A stretch of 64,000 bases of DNA from JAOAPG01 sp963791575. GTDB taxonomy: Bacteria; Acidobacteriota; Terriglobia; Terriglobales; Acidobacteriaceae. Shown here piece by piece: positions 18,117 through 28,330 of this stretch; positions within the stretch are counted from its first letter, which is position 1, and the number at the start of each line of letters is the position of its first letter. The stretch lies in contig CAWBSY010000001.1 of the NCBI GenBank assembly GCA_963791575.1, positions 434,001 to 498,000 on the forward strand. Reading direction: 5' to 3'. A program made the translations under genes and the position numbers. The notes under the pieces were generated by a model that had not been told where the DNA came from, made no database searches, and worked only from the letters and a program-made list of their open reading frames with translations.

Positions 18117-18692
18117 CTATATCCCAAGGAAATTTTCGATCAACTTTTTTCCCTGATCGGTCAGCACGCTCTCAGGATGGAACTGAACCCCTTCAAGCAC
18201 AAATTTCCGGTGCCGGAGCCCCATGATAGTTCGCGAACCGTCGCGCTCGGTCGTCCAGGCACTGACCTCGAGATCTTCTGGCAAATCAGACTCTTGCACA
18301 ATCAGCGAATGGTAGCGTGTGGCTGTGATGGGAAAAGGTAAACCCTGGAAAATCGTCCGGTTATCGTGATGGACTCGGCTGGTCTTGCCATGCATTAAAT
18401 GAGGAGAGCGCACGACTTTTGCCCCAAACGCCTCGCCCAGCGCTTGGTGTCCGAGGCAGACTCCGAGCACTGGAACCTTGCCAGCAAAATGCCGGATGAG
18501 ACTGACGCTAATGCCTGCTTCCTTCGGCGTGCAGGGGCCCGGTGAGACGACGATACGGTCGGGGCGCATGTCGGCTACCTCCAACACCGAAACCTCATCG
18601 TTACGCCGGATCACAACTTCAGCGCCGAGTTCGCCCAGATACTGGACGAGGTTGTAGGTGAAGGAATCGTAGTTATCGAGGACGAAAATCAT
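18117..18692 (-). CDS. trpG: anthranilate/aminodeoxychorismate synthase glutamine amidotransferase
   Basis: 191 residues, standard length. It supplies ammonia from glutamine to anthranilate synthase (tryptophan) or aminodeoxychorismate synthase (folate). The complete triad is visible: C79 in GVCLGHQ, H172 and E174 in QFHPES; NYDSFTYNL at the start and SPGPCTP are family signatures. No trpE or pabB is adjacent, so a dual-role TrpG/PabA is likely. It lies upstream of and away from the beta-lactamase-like pair on the same strand. Confidence 0.93.
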   Translation of the reverse strand: MIFVLDNYDSFTYNLVQYLGELGAEVVIRRNDEVSVLEVADMRPDRIVVSPGPCTPKEAGISVSLIRHFAGKVPVLGVCLGHQALGEAFGAKVVRSPHLMHGKTSRVHHDNRTIFQGLPFPITATRYHSLIVQESDLPEDLEVSAWTTERDGSRTIMGLRHRKFVLEGVQFHPESVLTDQGKKLIENFLGI

Positions 18693-18891
18693 TGCAGCCT
18701 TCTTAGTTCAGCTTATAACAAAACCTGTAGTAGCGAGATTCTCGCCCTGTGCCGACAGGCTTTCTGCGGTTTCCGACACGCGAATATGAGGAATTTGTGA
18801 TATCCGGCAATTTCAGTGGGATTCATGGCCCACTTTTGCCATTGACACCCTGTCCGCGAACGGCCATGCTTTACACGATTCAGGAGAGTCC

Positions 18892-19233
18892 ATGGCCGAG
18901 ACTCAGCAGGAGAAATCTCAGCAAGACAAACGAGCAACCCGCCGATTTGGATTGCGGTTGCCGGTTGCGGTAGCCACTACTGAAAACGGAACGCACGAGA
19001 TGCATGCCCAGACTCGCGATGTGAGCGCCCGGGGCATCTGTTTTTTCATCGAGTCTGCAATTGCGGCTGGATCAGGCATCGAATTCACGCTCACCCTTCC
19101 ACCCGAAATTACATTGACCGAGGCCATCCGGGTGCGCTGCACAGGTAAAGTTGTACGGGTTGATGAGGAGAAAGAAGGCAAGGTGGCAGTTGCCGCGGTT
19201 ATCGACGAGTACGAATTTCTGGCAGAGCCTTAG
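18892..19233 (+). CDS. PilZ-domain protein, predicted cyclic-di-GMP binder
   Basis: 113 residues. The two halves of the c-di-GMP motif are present: an Arg-rich RATRRFGLRLPV (14-25) and DVSARG (43-48), followed by the beta-barrel strands. It is a stand-alone PilZ domain, so probably a small adaptor that alters a partner when the second messenger is bound. AGGAGAG lies just upstream of the ATG. The only other c-di-GMP-type domain nearby (24.4-27 kb) is a degenerate GGDEF. Confidence 0.88.
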   Translation: MAETQQEKSQQDKRATRRFGLRLPVAVATTENGTHEMHAQTRDVSARGICFFIESAIAAGSGIEFTLTLPPEITLTEAIRVRCTGKVVRVDEEKEGKVAVAAVIDEYEFLAEP

Positions 19234-19377
19234 TTTAGGATTGCCCGCACCTTGCTTTTCTGTGCATGCTCCGAAGTAGACTGATTTGAGACTTATCGTT
19301 TACTTCAAGGTCCTTTCGACACTGTTCCCGTTTCTCCGCTAGTGTTATCTTGCTTCTAAGCACCAAATCCTTTTGAG

Positions 19378-20814
19378 ATGAATTTCCTACCGCCTTCCGG
19401 TGTGAGGTTCCGCGCCTCCTGTCTGGCCATGCAATTGATTTGCTTGTTGCCTGCCGGTGCCCAATCAAGTGCGCCACCCACGTCGCGGCTGGTAGTAAAA
19501 CTTCCGGCGGTAGTTCAGGCTATCGGCGTCGTAGTAGGGAAGGACGGTCCGGCACTTGAAATCGTCACGACAGGTCCCTTGACTCCAGCTATACAGAAGC
19601 TGGAAAACCCCATGCGGCTGGTCATCGACTTGCCGGATTCTACCGTCGTAATGAAGAGAAAGTACGTCGACTACAGCAGCCTGGAAGTAGCTGCGATCCG
19701 CGTCAACCAGTTCCAGAATTCGCCGCCAATCACCAGAGTAGTGGTCGACTTACTAAAGCCGATGAACTACACATGGGATGCATCGGGAAATCGCTTGATG
19801 GTTCGCTTGCACTCGGCCGGAGAGACCGCAGCTCAGCCGCCCACAGTGGTGGCTCTCTCTCCCAATGGACCATCGGTGGTGCCTATAAGTACTGGGAGTT
19901 TGGGATCTGTGGTGCTTGCCGGGCATCGCTTGACAACCGGTTCGTCGGTAACCGCGGGGGCTGAAGCGGCAGTCTTAAATCTAGGGCGCGGCGGGCAAGT
20001 ACGCGTCTGCCCAGGTACCACTTTGTCAGTAACAACTTCGCCTAACGGTCGCGACTTGATGCTTGGTATGGGTACCGGATCTCTGGAAGCGCATTACAAC
20101 CTACAGAGTTCGGCGGACTCAATTCTCACGCCGGACTTTCGGATCCTTCTAGCCGGTCCGGGAGAGTTTCACTATGCCGTTAGCGCCGATTCTCGAGGCA
20201 ATACCTGCGTTCGCGCCCTGCCGGGGAATACAGCCTCGGCAATCGTCTCTGAACTGATCGGGGATGGAACGTACCAGGTAAAACCAGCGGAGCAGGTGGT
20301 ATTTCGATCTGGGCGGCTGACTGCCGTTGACAGTACGGTACCGGAGGCTTGCGGCTGTCCGGCACGCAATAATTCGCTTTTGTTAGCTTCGGAACCGCCC
20401 AACCCGAAACTGCCGGAGAAGAGCATCCCCGAATCGATGCAGCTTTCTCGGCCAGGGGAGGAACCCAAGCCGACTGCTCCGAAGAGTGGCGAGGGAGCCG
20501 AAACGAGTTCGCCAGCTCAAGTGGCAGTCACGGCTGCCGGACCGGAGACTGCGCCGCTGCCGACTTCGACGCCGAATGACGTCCATGTCCAGGTAGAGGC
20601 TCCCTTTGTGTTCCGCGCCAGCGATCTGCCTCCGACTGGATCGCCGCTTGCGGCTCCGATCAGCGAGACAGCACATTTGCCGGTAACCTCGTCAGCGCCC
20701 CAGCCATTGCCAACAACGGTAGTTCTGGCGCCTCCCGCAGGACCTACGCCACCCAAGCCGCACCGCGGGTTTTTCGGAAAAGTGAAAGGTTTGTTCTCGG
20801 CAATGTTCGGGTAA
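19378..20814 (+). CDS. secreted AMIN-domain protein with FecR-like region
   Basis: 478 residues. A signal peptide (to about residue 30, PAGAQSS) is followed by an AMIN domain (about 45-145: LEIVTTGPLTP, RLVIDLPD, ITRVVVDLL), which in other proteins binds peptidoglycan and localises periplasmic complexes. The middle (about 165-320) has a FecR-like run of beta-strands (VGSVVLAG is read as LGSVVLAG here, then GGQVRVCPGTTLSV). The C-terminal third is Pro/Ala-rich and ends in an amphipathic GFFGKVKGLFSAMFG segment. A role in envelope assembly or secretion is inference. Confidence 0.75.
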   Translation: MNFLPPSGVRFRASCLAMQLICLLPAGAQSSAPPTSRLVVKLPAVVQAIGVVVGKDGPALEIVTTGPLTPAIQKLENPMRLVIDLPDSTVVMKRKYVDYSSLEVAAIRVNQFQNSPPITRVVVDLLKPMNYTWDASGNRLMVRLHSAGETAAQPPTVVALSPNGPSVVPISTGSLGSVVLAGHRLTTGSSVTAGAEAAVLNLGRGGQVRVCPGTTLSVTTSPNGRDLMLGMGTGSLEAHYNLQSSADSILTPDFRILLAGPGEFHYAVSADSRGNTCVRALPGNTASAIVSELIGDGTYQVKPAEQVVFRSGRLTAVDSTVPEACGCPARNNSLLLASEPPNPKLPEKSIPESMQLSRPGEEPKPTAPKSGEGAETSSPAQVAVTAAGPETAPLPTSTPNDVHVQVEAPFVFRASDLPPTGSPLAAPISETAHLPVTSSAPQPLPTTVVLAPPAGPTPPKPHRGFFGKVKGLFSAMFG

Positions 20815-20860
20815 GCAGTCCTCTAATTTCAGCAAAGCATCGGAGCCGAAGTTCTGAATT

Positions 20861-21157
20861 CTAACTTCGCCGAACGCCCTTTGCCAGTGGTGCGACCCGC
20901 TCCCGCAGCTCTTCCACAATTTCTGTTCCGCGCTCTATCACTTCGTCCGCAATCTCCTTGGCATCCTCCGCCCAATCATCAATCGATTCCTTTGCGCCCT
21001 TATAGCGGCGGCCTAATTCCTTCCGCATCTGCTTGCCAGCTTTGGGGGCATAAAGCGCTCCCAGTAATGCGCCGGCTCCCAAGCCAATCACCAAAAACGC
21101 GATGGCTGTTCCCACATGGCTTCCATGATCGGATGCCCTGTACTTTCCTTCTCTCAT
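20861..21157 (-). CDS. YtxH-like small membrane protein
   Basis: 98 residues from the ATG at 21157, chosen because AAGGAG lies eight bases upstream; the frame is open for 69 more codons but that part looks non-coding. One membrane helix (about 14-38, Gly-rich ending GALYAPKAGKQ) is typical of YtxH/gas-vesicle-like stress proteins. A charged helical tail follows with a likely coiled coil (residues about 45-90). Family members are membrane-associated general-stress proteins without defined activity. Confidence 0.78.
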   Translation of the reverse strand: MREGKYRASDHGSHVGTAIAFLVIGLGAGALLGALYAPKAGKQMRKELGRRYKGAKESIDDWAEDAKEIADEVIERGTEIVEELRERVAPLAKGVRRS

Positions 21158-21408
21158 ACGTGCAGCTCCTTGATTGAACTGATAGTCATGCTGTCCATAT
21201 TGTAGTCGTCTCCCAGCTGCGTTCGCTTCGGCGTTTTCTTTATCAACGTAATCAGGGTACTTGGCCTGAGCCAATTTGGTCCTTGCGATTGTCGGAGCGG
21301 TGAATCCGTGAGCAAATACTGCTCTGCTACACGGAAGATTAAGTGACGGGCTGCCTATCTCCAAGAGAATCCTAATCGCGCATTAATCTATGTGTCAGTC
21401 AAGCGTTC

Positions 21409-22179
21409 TTACTCAAGGACACTGTCGTCCATTTTTTTTCTTCGCCACTCCTCTGCTGCTTTTACGAATGCGATTACCAGAGGATGCGGATTCTTTGCAG
21501 TAGACGAGAGCTGCGGCTGGAATAGTGTTGCGATGTAAAAACGATGGGTAGGCGATTCGATGGCGCGTATCTCCCCCTCAGGCCCACGCGCTACTACTGG
21601 GAAGCCCGCTTCCATTGCCGACCATTCATACTCTGGATTCACTTCGAAGTTGCAGAAGAATTCTTCGGCCACCACATCTTTCTTATAGAAAGATTGCAGG
21701 AAAGAGCCTGGGCGCAAACGAATTTCAGAAATCAATCCTGAAAGCTTCGGGGCATTTCCGGTGCGCTCAGGTACAGCACAGGCGACTGGGTAGATCACGA
21801 TATTCTTTGAACCGGAATTATTTTCTGCGCTGTCGGCATCGGCAATTCCGAGGACATTGCGGACACACTCAATCAGGGCATACTGAAAGCCGCCGCAGGT
21901 CCCAAGAAATGGCCAGTCCCGACGCCGTGCAAATTCGATCCCCTTTAACATTCCATCAAAACTTTTATACGGACTCCCAGGCGACGCCCACAGCCCATCG
22001 AAGCTTTCCATGAATTTCTCTGCGCTGGGTTCAAGAGTAGAAGCAGTGGGAATCCACTCGGATTCAACTTTGCAATTCAGCTTGGCCGCCGCGTGTTGCA
22101 GCGCGTCATTGGTCGCGTGATGGGAGCGAAATTCGGGGTTGAAGTCGCCCAGAATCCCGATGCGAACGGCCTCGGTCAC
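21409..22179 (-). CDS. CTP-synthase-C-terminal-like glutamine amidotransferase homologue with altered triad
   Basis: 256 residues, a stand-alone class I amidotransferase domain. C95 sits in a correct nucleophile elbow (GTCGGFQ). At the place where active enzymes have QFHPE, this protein has LFQPQ (220-223), so both the catalytic His and Glu are replaced by Gln. Related sequences are sometimes annotated as CTP synthase C-terminal region-related proteins. Glutaminase activity is therefore doubtful; a binding role or a different thiol chemistry is possible. A CTP synthase synthetase domain is not encoded nearby. Confidence 0.75.
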   Translation of the reverse strand: MTEAVRIGILGDFNPEFRSHHATNDALQHAAAKLNCKVESEWIPTASTLEPSAEKFMESFDGLWASPGSPYKSFDGMLKGIEFARRRDWPFLGTCGGFQYALIECVRNVLGIADADSAENNSGSKNIVIYPVACAVPERTGNAPKLSGLISEIRLRPGSFLQSFYKKDVVAEEFFCNFEVNPEYEWSAMEAGFPVVARGPEGEIRAIESPTHRFYIATLFQPQLSSTAKNPHPLVIAFVKAAEEWRRKKMDDSVLE

Positions 22180-22355
22180 GAAGCCATTCTAATCGAGAGC
22201 AGCTTTCAAAAGGACTCGAAGGAGGTGCGGAAAGGGGTAACCGTCGGTGTGTCGCCTTATGCTTATGTTCCACAATTACACGGCCGGTTCCGGAAATCCC
22301 CTAACGACAATTTTCGCGGCCCTTCCCGCATCTCCGAACTGCAGTAAATCCGCGA

Positions 22356-22925
22356 CTATTTTGCAGCTGCGAAACTCATCGGCACGTCTGTTTTATCTGC
22401 TTCTTCCACCTTAAACAAAGGACGGGGTACAAGGCTCATGAAGCTGGCCACGAAGGTGTCTGGCATCTGTTGAATACGAGTGTTGAAAGTATTCACCGAA
22501 TCGTTATAGAACTCGCGCCGGTCGGCGATCTGGCTCTCCAGATCAGTGATGCGCTTTTCCAGTTGCATAAAGTTGTTGTTGGCCTTCAACTCGGGATAAT
22601 TCTCAGCTACCGCGAAGACTCCGCGCAGGGCTGAAGCCATGCTCTGGTCGGCTTGGGCCTTTTGATCTACAGAGGATGCCTTCTGATATTGGCTGCGAGC
22701 CTGCGTAATCTTCTGCAAGGTGTCGCTCTCGAAATTCATGTAACCCTTGCACACGTCCAGCAGCTTGGAAAGTTCGTCATGACGCTGCTTGAGCATGATG
22801 TCGATGTTCGACCAGGCTTTGTCGATGTCGTTCTTGAGCGCGACCAGCCCATTGAAGATAGTCACGAGATAAACCACGACTCCGGCTGCGGCAAACAGGA
22901 CGGCAATCAAAATTACCGTGTTCAT
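22356..22925 (-). CDS. lemA: LemA family protein
   Basis: 189 residues. An N-terminal membrane helix (about 4-26) precedes the long helical LemA domain (FNGLVALKNDIDKAWSNID, then LLDVCKGYM and FAVAENYPELKAN). AAGGAG lies six bases before the ATG. LemA proteins are inner-membrane-anchored with a periplasmic helical bundle; their biochemical role is unknown. It directly follows the GIDE-domain gene on the same strand, a recurrent pairing. Confidence 0.92.
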   Translation of the reverse strand: MNTVILIAVLFAAAGVVVYLVTIFNGLVALKNDIDKAWSNIDIMLKQRHDELSKLLDVCKGYMNFESDTLQKITQARSQYQKASSVDQKAQADQSMASALRGVFAVAENYPELKANNNFMQLEKRITDLESQIADRREFYNDSVNTFNTRIQQMPDTFVASFMSLVPRPLFKVEEADKTDVPMSFAAAK

Positions 22926-22958
22926 ATTCAGCTCCTTAAGACCTCGACTAGTTGCGAA

Positions 22959-24089
22959 TCACATCAATCGGAAATGTGTCAGCAATACGTAAACCGAAAG
23001 CAAAGTTAAAGCAGGACCGCCCCAGATCATCAATGCCGATTTCCAACCTAACGACCGCACGACATCGCGCTGGCTATGCCATGAAATAAAGAATGCGGGA
23101 TTATGGGCACCCTTCATAAGGACAACAGGTGAATGTGTATCGAATTCTTCGATTGCAGCCCCCGCGCCAACTGCGACTGGATTTGAGACTGCTGCGTCAC
23201 CAGAGTAAGACGAAACCGCAGGTGTGCTTGCGGAGCCCGCTTCCGCCACGGCCCAAGCGGCGGGATTAGTGATCCCAGCCTTCATCAGGGCAGCCGCCAC
23301 CTTTTGTTGCTGGGTCATTTCGGATGGGTTCGAGTTGCCGTGATCTGACAACCGAATTACTTGCTGGTGGGTGCCGCCGATGCTTGTGCCCACTGCGAAA
23401 GAGAGAGGCGCTGTTATCCGTTCTGTCTTGCTGGGCAAGTTCAAGACCGCGGCGGTTGCGGGAGCAATCGGATTCGACATCGAAGTCCTACTCAGTCCCG
23501 GATTGTTAGCCAGTGTTCCCAGAACAAAAAGAGCGTTCTTCGGCTTAATGCAGTACTCCTCTATCTTAATTTTCTTGTCGCAAGACACACCGTGGCGGCT
23601 CAAAAATACGTTCACTGCGGGTGGAATCTCGGCACCCATAGACAGGAGGGAAGAGCCATACTCTTCGTGGAAGTCGCGATGGATGTCCATCTCTGCGCCG
23701 GTTGGATCGATCAGCACCTTGCCGGTGTTGTCGTCAATAAAAAATGGTAAGTGAAGGCTCTCGTCGGCAATTTTCTCCCACTCATTGCGTCTTCCGGATT
23801 GTTTTAGCTGCCAGGCTGTTGTGTGGTAGTAAAAACATGGTAAGGCCGTGATCGGCGCGGGCATTGTGCGCGGACCCACAGCTAGACCGCTCACTTCCAC
23901 CAAACCCATGGACGCGCTGCGAATTTTCGAGGCAGGAGTATTTTCGATCAGCCGCTTGCGATTGAGTAGAATGAATCCCCGATAAAACAAATACACTCCA
24001 GCGCAGGCCCCTACTACCGCCCAAGCCAGACCATTGCTGCGTCCATACAAGAAAAAGCTTTCCAGAGGAAAGTTCACGTTTCTTCCCAA
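22959..24089 (-). CDS. GIDE-domain membrane protein (MULAN-like)
   Basis: 376 residues with a TTG start; the true start could be a little different. Membrane helices lie at about 20-40 and at the C-terminus (about 350-372). The central part (about 60-200: ASMGLVEVSGLAVGP, CFYYHTTAWQL, VLIDPTGAEMD) matches the GIDE domain shared with the mitochondrial ubiquitin ligase MULAN, but no RING domain is present. An Ala/Ser/Val-rich region (about 250-310) separates it from the last helix. It neighbours lemA, 33 bases upstream of it, and the two probably form one membrane complex. Confidence 0.82.
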   Translation of the reverse strand: MGRNVNFPLESFFLYGRSNGLAWAVVGACAGVYLFYRGFILLNRKRLIENTPASKIRSASMGLVEVSGLAVGPRTMPAPITALPCFYYHTTAWQLKQSGRRNEWEKIADESLHLPFFIDDNTGKVLIDPTGAEMDIHRDFHEEYGSSLLSMGAEIPPAVNVFLSRHGVSCDKKIKIEEYCIKPKNALFVLGTLANNPGLSRTSMSNPIAPATAAVLNLPSKTERITAPLSFAVGTSIGGTHQQVIRLSDHGNSNPSEMTQQQKVAAALMKAGITNPAAWAVAEAGSASTPAVSSYSGDAAVSNPVAVGAGAAIEEFDTHSPVVLMKGAHNPAFFISWHSQRDVVRSLGWKSALMIWGGPALTLLSVYVLLTHFRLM

Positions 24090-24396
24090 ACGTTCGGCCT
24101 AAAGATGGCGGATAGTGTCGTTTCGAGCGTAATTAGGCCGACTACCTTTAGAGCAGCGAAAAAGGCTATTTTGCGCTTACGGAAGTAATTTGACCGAAGG
24201 CAGTGCGAGAGCTGCTGATGGTAAAGGTGCACCACTCTGTTCCGCTATGGCATCCATCAAGAAATCGCGGTGTTCCCAAGCAGATTTATTCCCGCCCGTG
24301 ACCTAAGTAATCGCACTTCGGCGTTACTTGATTGCCGCTCGTCTAACCAAGCACCTAAAATTTGCTCTGGGACACTCTGCCCCTTTGTCTTCTTTC
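24090..24396. other. divergent intergenic region, nothing specific seen
   Basis: 307 bases between the GIDE gene and the TPR/GGDEF gene. It must contain promoters in both directions; a TTGACC at 24190 lacks a matching -10. No repeat, hairpin or RNA gene was recognised. Confidence 0.4.
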
Positions 24397-26971
24397 ATGT
24401 CCGATACAACCAAGCGATTAGACCGGGCCGAAATCACCAAACGCGTAGAGCGTGCGGAAAAGCTTTTACAAAAAGGCAAGACCGCCGAGGCTCTCGAAGA
24501 GTATTTGCAAGTACTTGCGGCCGATCCGGCGAACGACACTTTCCGCCAAATGACGGCTGACCTTTGCCTCTCGTTACAACGAATACCCCAGGCAGTGAAG
24601 CTGATGGGAGAGTTGTTTGAACGTCAGGCGGAGGCGGGCGACGCCACACGTGCCAGCCTTACCTACAAGAAGCTCGCCAGGTATGTAAATCCCACGTGGG
24701 AGCAAAAAGTCTGTTTCGGACAATTGCTGGAAAACTCGAATCGTAAACTGGCTCTCGAAACTTATGAGAACGCGTTCGACGAGTTGGGGAAACAGAACCG
24801 GAAGGCTGAGTCCCTGCAAGTCCTACAGAAAATTCTTGTTCTCGATCCCACAGAAAAAAACCTGCAGCGAAATGGCGAGTTGTGTTCCGAGCTGGGGGAT
24901 CAGAAGGCTTCCGCTGCGGCCTTCATGAAGATAGCGAATATGGCGACGGCTTCCGGGAAGGATGCGTCGCAATGGATAGAACGTGCCTATACGGAATACG
25001 CCAGCGATATCCCAATTGCTCTGGCTTATGCCAAGAGTCTATTAGCGCAGGAGCAGGTGGGCGCCGCGATTTTTGTCCTGGAACCCCATGCCAAAGATGC
25101 TTCGGCGCCATCCGAATTTAATGAAATTTACGTCCGCGCCTTGATGGCGGCAAACCGATTGGCCGAAGCGGAACCGCTTCTGTGGAAATTGTTCGAAGAA
25201 GATCCCACACACATTCAAGAAGTTGCAAAACTGATTGACCTTTTTATAGACGGCGAGCAGGAATCCGAAGCAGTAGCTTTGGCCCGCAAGCTCGATCAAT
25301 ATCAACGGCGCAAAGGAGAGCGCAAGTCGTTCGTAACCATGATGCAGGAAATCGTAGCCCGGCATAAGCCCTCGCCGGAGCTGCTGGAGTTCATGAGCGA
25401 ATTATTCAATGGCTCGAACCGCGAAGCTGATTACTGCCAAACTCTTGTCAAGTTGTTTGATCTTCAGTACGGAATGGGAAACTATCTGAAGGCTGCGGAG
25501 GCTCTGGATCGTGCCGCCGAAGTGGATGCATATGAGACCGGCCACCAGAAGCGTCTCGAATCTCTACGTGGAAAGATTGACGACAACCGGTTTCAGGTCA
25601 TCGCGTCACGTTTTACCAGTCTTGCATCTGCGAACGGGCCTGTTCGCACTAACGAAGAGAAGACACTCGGCGCTGGAACCTTACAGGACCTCATGCTACA
25701 AGCCGAAATTCTCGTGCAGTACGGAATGCGCTCCAAAGCCATCGAGCGGCTAGAGCGCATTCAGGAGCTTTTTCCTCACGAAGAGGATCGCAATCTTAAT
25801 CTGCAACAACTGTATTTAACGGCTGGGATGACTCCGCAGTACTCGCAGGCGGCATCTATTCCGCCCTCCCAAGTGACGGCGCCAGTAGTGGCGGCGGTGC
25901 CAGCTTTGCCAACGATTGCCGAAATCGAGGAGGCTGCCGAGGTCACAAGTTTCACTCGCGTATCGGAAATTACCCGCAAGCTTTACCGGCAAGGCAATTC
26001 CGATGCGGTGCTCTCGACTGCGGCCAACGAGATTGGAGCGCAATGGAATGTCGGGCGTTGCGTCGCGGCCATGCGGAAACCTGGACTCACGCTGACCGCG
26101 ATCAAAGAGTATTTCGGAACCGCGGACCCGGGCAACCCGGTGGCTCTGGAAAAAATAGCAGCCTTGGTGCAAGACCTGGCTATTAGTCGCGGGACACTGA
26201 GTATCACGGATGCGCGAAATGCCCCGGAGTTAAAGCCCGTTCGAGAAGCCCTTGAAAACTTGAATATCCGTTCCCTTATAGCGATTCCGCTCTCTGACGG
26301 CTCTGACCATGTGGGCATTCTTCTCCTGGGAAACAGCACTCCCGCGTTCCTGGAATCCGAATGACATTATGGTGCTGAAGACGATCAGCGAGCAGATCGT
26401 TATCGCACTGAACAATGCTGGCTTGCGACGGCTGGTCAAAAATCTTTCAGTAACAGATGAAAAGTCCGGATTGCTGAAGAGAGCTTCTTACCTGGATTTA
26501 TTGATGGCTGAAACCAAGCGAGCCGCCAAAAGCAGTACTCCGCTAACGGTTTTGCTGATGCGTTGCGGTGAACGGTCGGCCATGTTGAAAGAATTCGGCG
26601 AGGCTGCCATTGAAGGCGCCATGCAACGAATCGGACAGGTATTCGCCGCAAATGTTCGGCAGAACGATCTTGCGTTCCGCTACGATACGACGTCCATCGC
26701 CATGGTTCTCGGGGAAACGGCGGAAAAAGAAGCATTGATGGCAGTGGATAAGCTGCAAAAAATCCTCAGCGAGATTCACATCTCCGAGAATAATATTCCG
26801 ATTCCGTTTGCTGCCGGGATTGCAGAGGCCGTTATCCGCCAGGAATATGATGCTGTTGACATTGTGACGGAAGTCATCAATCGTGCTGAACAGGCCCTCG
26901 ATGCCGCAGTACACAATCCAAGTGGAATTGTGGTCCAATCGCCTGCCATTGCCGCCGCAGCCGTCGCTTAG
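24397..26971 (+). CDS. TPR protein with GAF-like region and degenerate GGDEF domain (frameshifted)
   Basis: About 857 residues after correction. The ATG at 24397 (MSDTTKRLDRAE) is preferred to one 23 codons earlier on appearance; no strong Shine-Dalgarno exists for either. N-terminal two-thirds: tetratricopeptide-like helix pairs (KLLQKGKTAEALEEYLQV, and LVKLFDLQYGMGNYLKAAEAL). Then a GAF-like segment (SLIAIPLSDGSDHVGILLLGN) and a GGDEF-type fold (TDEKSGLLKRASYLDLLMAE) in which the signature is RYDTTSIAM instead of RYGGDEF, so it cannot make c-di-GMP by the known mechanism. The frame breaks at the CC of 26349-26350; removing one C joins the two parts. Confidence 0.78.
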
Positions 26972-27124
26972 AATCGAGCGACATTTTTCTACTCACCTGC
27001 AATAGCAAGAATCCCTTTTCCGCTGCTACACTGACAAGTTTGGTTCCACGCACGGAACTCTTCTTGAACAGAGATCAATCGTGATTGCCCAATCCAGGGT
27101 AGGTAGATCACAGTCAGGTAACCA

Positions 27125-28330
27125 ATGCTGAAGCCCGGAGACATCGCCATCGTAAGTGGGGCACGCACCCCCTTTGGCCGCTATTGTGGCAAGCTGAAAG
27201 ACTTCACCGCGCAGGAACTTGGAGCCATAGCGGGCAAGTGCGCCATTGAACGCTCAGGGGTCGATCCCAAGGAATTCGATCACGCAATTTTTGGCAACGC
27301 GCAGCAGACTTCCGGGGACGCGATTTATGGAGCCCGCCACGTTGGATTGCGAGCTGGTTTGCCGATTGAAACTCCTGCACTCACTGTGAACCGTTTATGC
27401 GGATCAGGGATGCAGTCGCTGGTGAATGCGGCGCAGATGATCCAACTCGGCGAAGCGAATGTTGTGCTGGCCGGCGGCATGGAAGCCATGTCACAGGCGC
27501 CGTTCACCATTCGGGGACGCGATGGCTTTACTCTGGCTCCCGGCGGCAAGATCGAAGATTCCTTGATGGTCGCGTTGCTCGACAGTTATTGCGGTTTGTA
27601 CATGGCAAACACCGCCGAACTTTACGGTGAGCAGCAAGGCATTACCCGCGAGATGCAGGATGAGTTTGCACTGCGGTCGCAGCAGATGGCCGACGCCGCC
27701 TATAAAGAAGGACGGCTGCAGGAAGAACTTATTCCCGTGCCGCTGAAAAATTCGAAAGGCGAAGCGACCGGAGAATCGCTCAATGAAGACGACCATCGCC
27801 GTCCGCAAACAACGCTTGAAGGATTGGCAAAGTTAAAGACCGCATTCGGTAAAAAGGGAACGGTGACGGCGGGAAACGCGAGTGGAATCGTAGATGGCGG
27901 GGCCGCTGTGGTTCTGATGTCTTTAGAAAATGCGCAGAAGCGAAATCTGAAGCCACTGGGCAGAATCGTGAGCTGGGGCATTGCGGGCGTCGATCCGAAA
28001 ATTATGGGCCGTGGTCCGGTTCCAGCATCGAAGATTGCCTTGCAAAAAGCCGGACTCACGCTCGACTACATTGATCTAATTGAAATCAACGAAGCCTTCG
28101 CCGCGCAATATCTTGCCGTTGAAAAAGAACTTGGGCTGGACAGAAATAAAGTGAACGTGAACGGCGGGGCGATTGCCTTGGGACATCCGCTGGGAGCAAC
28201 GGGAACGAGGTTGGTGATCACGTTGTTGTATGAATTGCGAAGAAGAAAGAAGAAGTACGGACTGGCGTCGGCGTGTATAGGCGGAGGGCAGGGAATCGCG
28301 ATGGTGGTAGAGAGCTTGAGCGTGATCTGA
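27125..28330 (+). CDS. acetyl-CoA C-acetyltransferase (thiolase)
   Basis: 401 residues, complete thiolase. Catalytic residues are all visible: C92 (NRLCGSG) forming the acyl enzyme, H354 (GHPLGATG) and C384 (CIGGGQG); NEAFA is also present. It condenses or cleaves acetoacetyl-CoA and longer 3-ketoacyl-CoA. With the hydroxyacyl-CoA dehydrogenase and crotonase genes downstream it makes a three-step module linking acetyl-CoA and crotonyl-CoA, usable for short-chain fatty-acid breakdown or synthesis. The spacer to the next gene is an inverted repeat. Confidence 0.93.
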   Translation: MLKPGDIAIVSGARTPFGRYCGKLKDFTAQELGAIAGKCAIERSGVDPKEFDHAIFGNAQQTSGDAIYGARHVGLRAGLPIETPALTVNRLCGSGMQSLVNAAQMIQLGEANVVLAGGMEAMSQAPFTIRGRDGFTLAPGGKIEDSLMVALLDSYCGLYMANTAELYGEQQGITREMQDEFALRSQQMADAAYKEGRLQEELIPVPLKNSKGEATGESLNEDDHRRPQTTLEGLAKLKTAFGKKGTVTAGNASGIVDGGAAVVLMSLENAQKRNLKPLGRIVSWGIAGVDPKIMGRGPVPASKIALQKAGLTLDYIDLIEINEAFAAQYLAVEKELGLDRNKVNVNGGAIALGHPLGATGTRLVITLLYELRRRKKKYGLASACIGGGQGIAMVVESLSVI

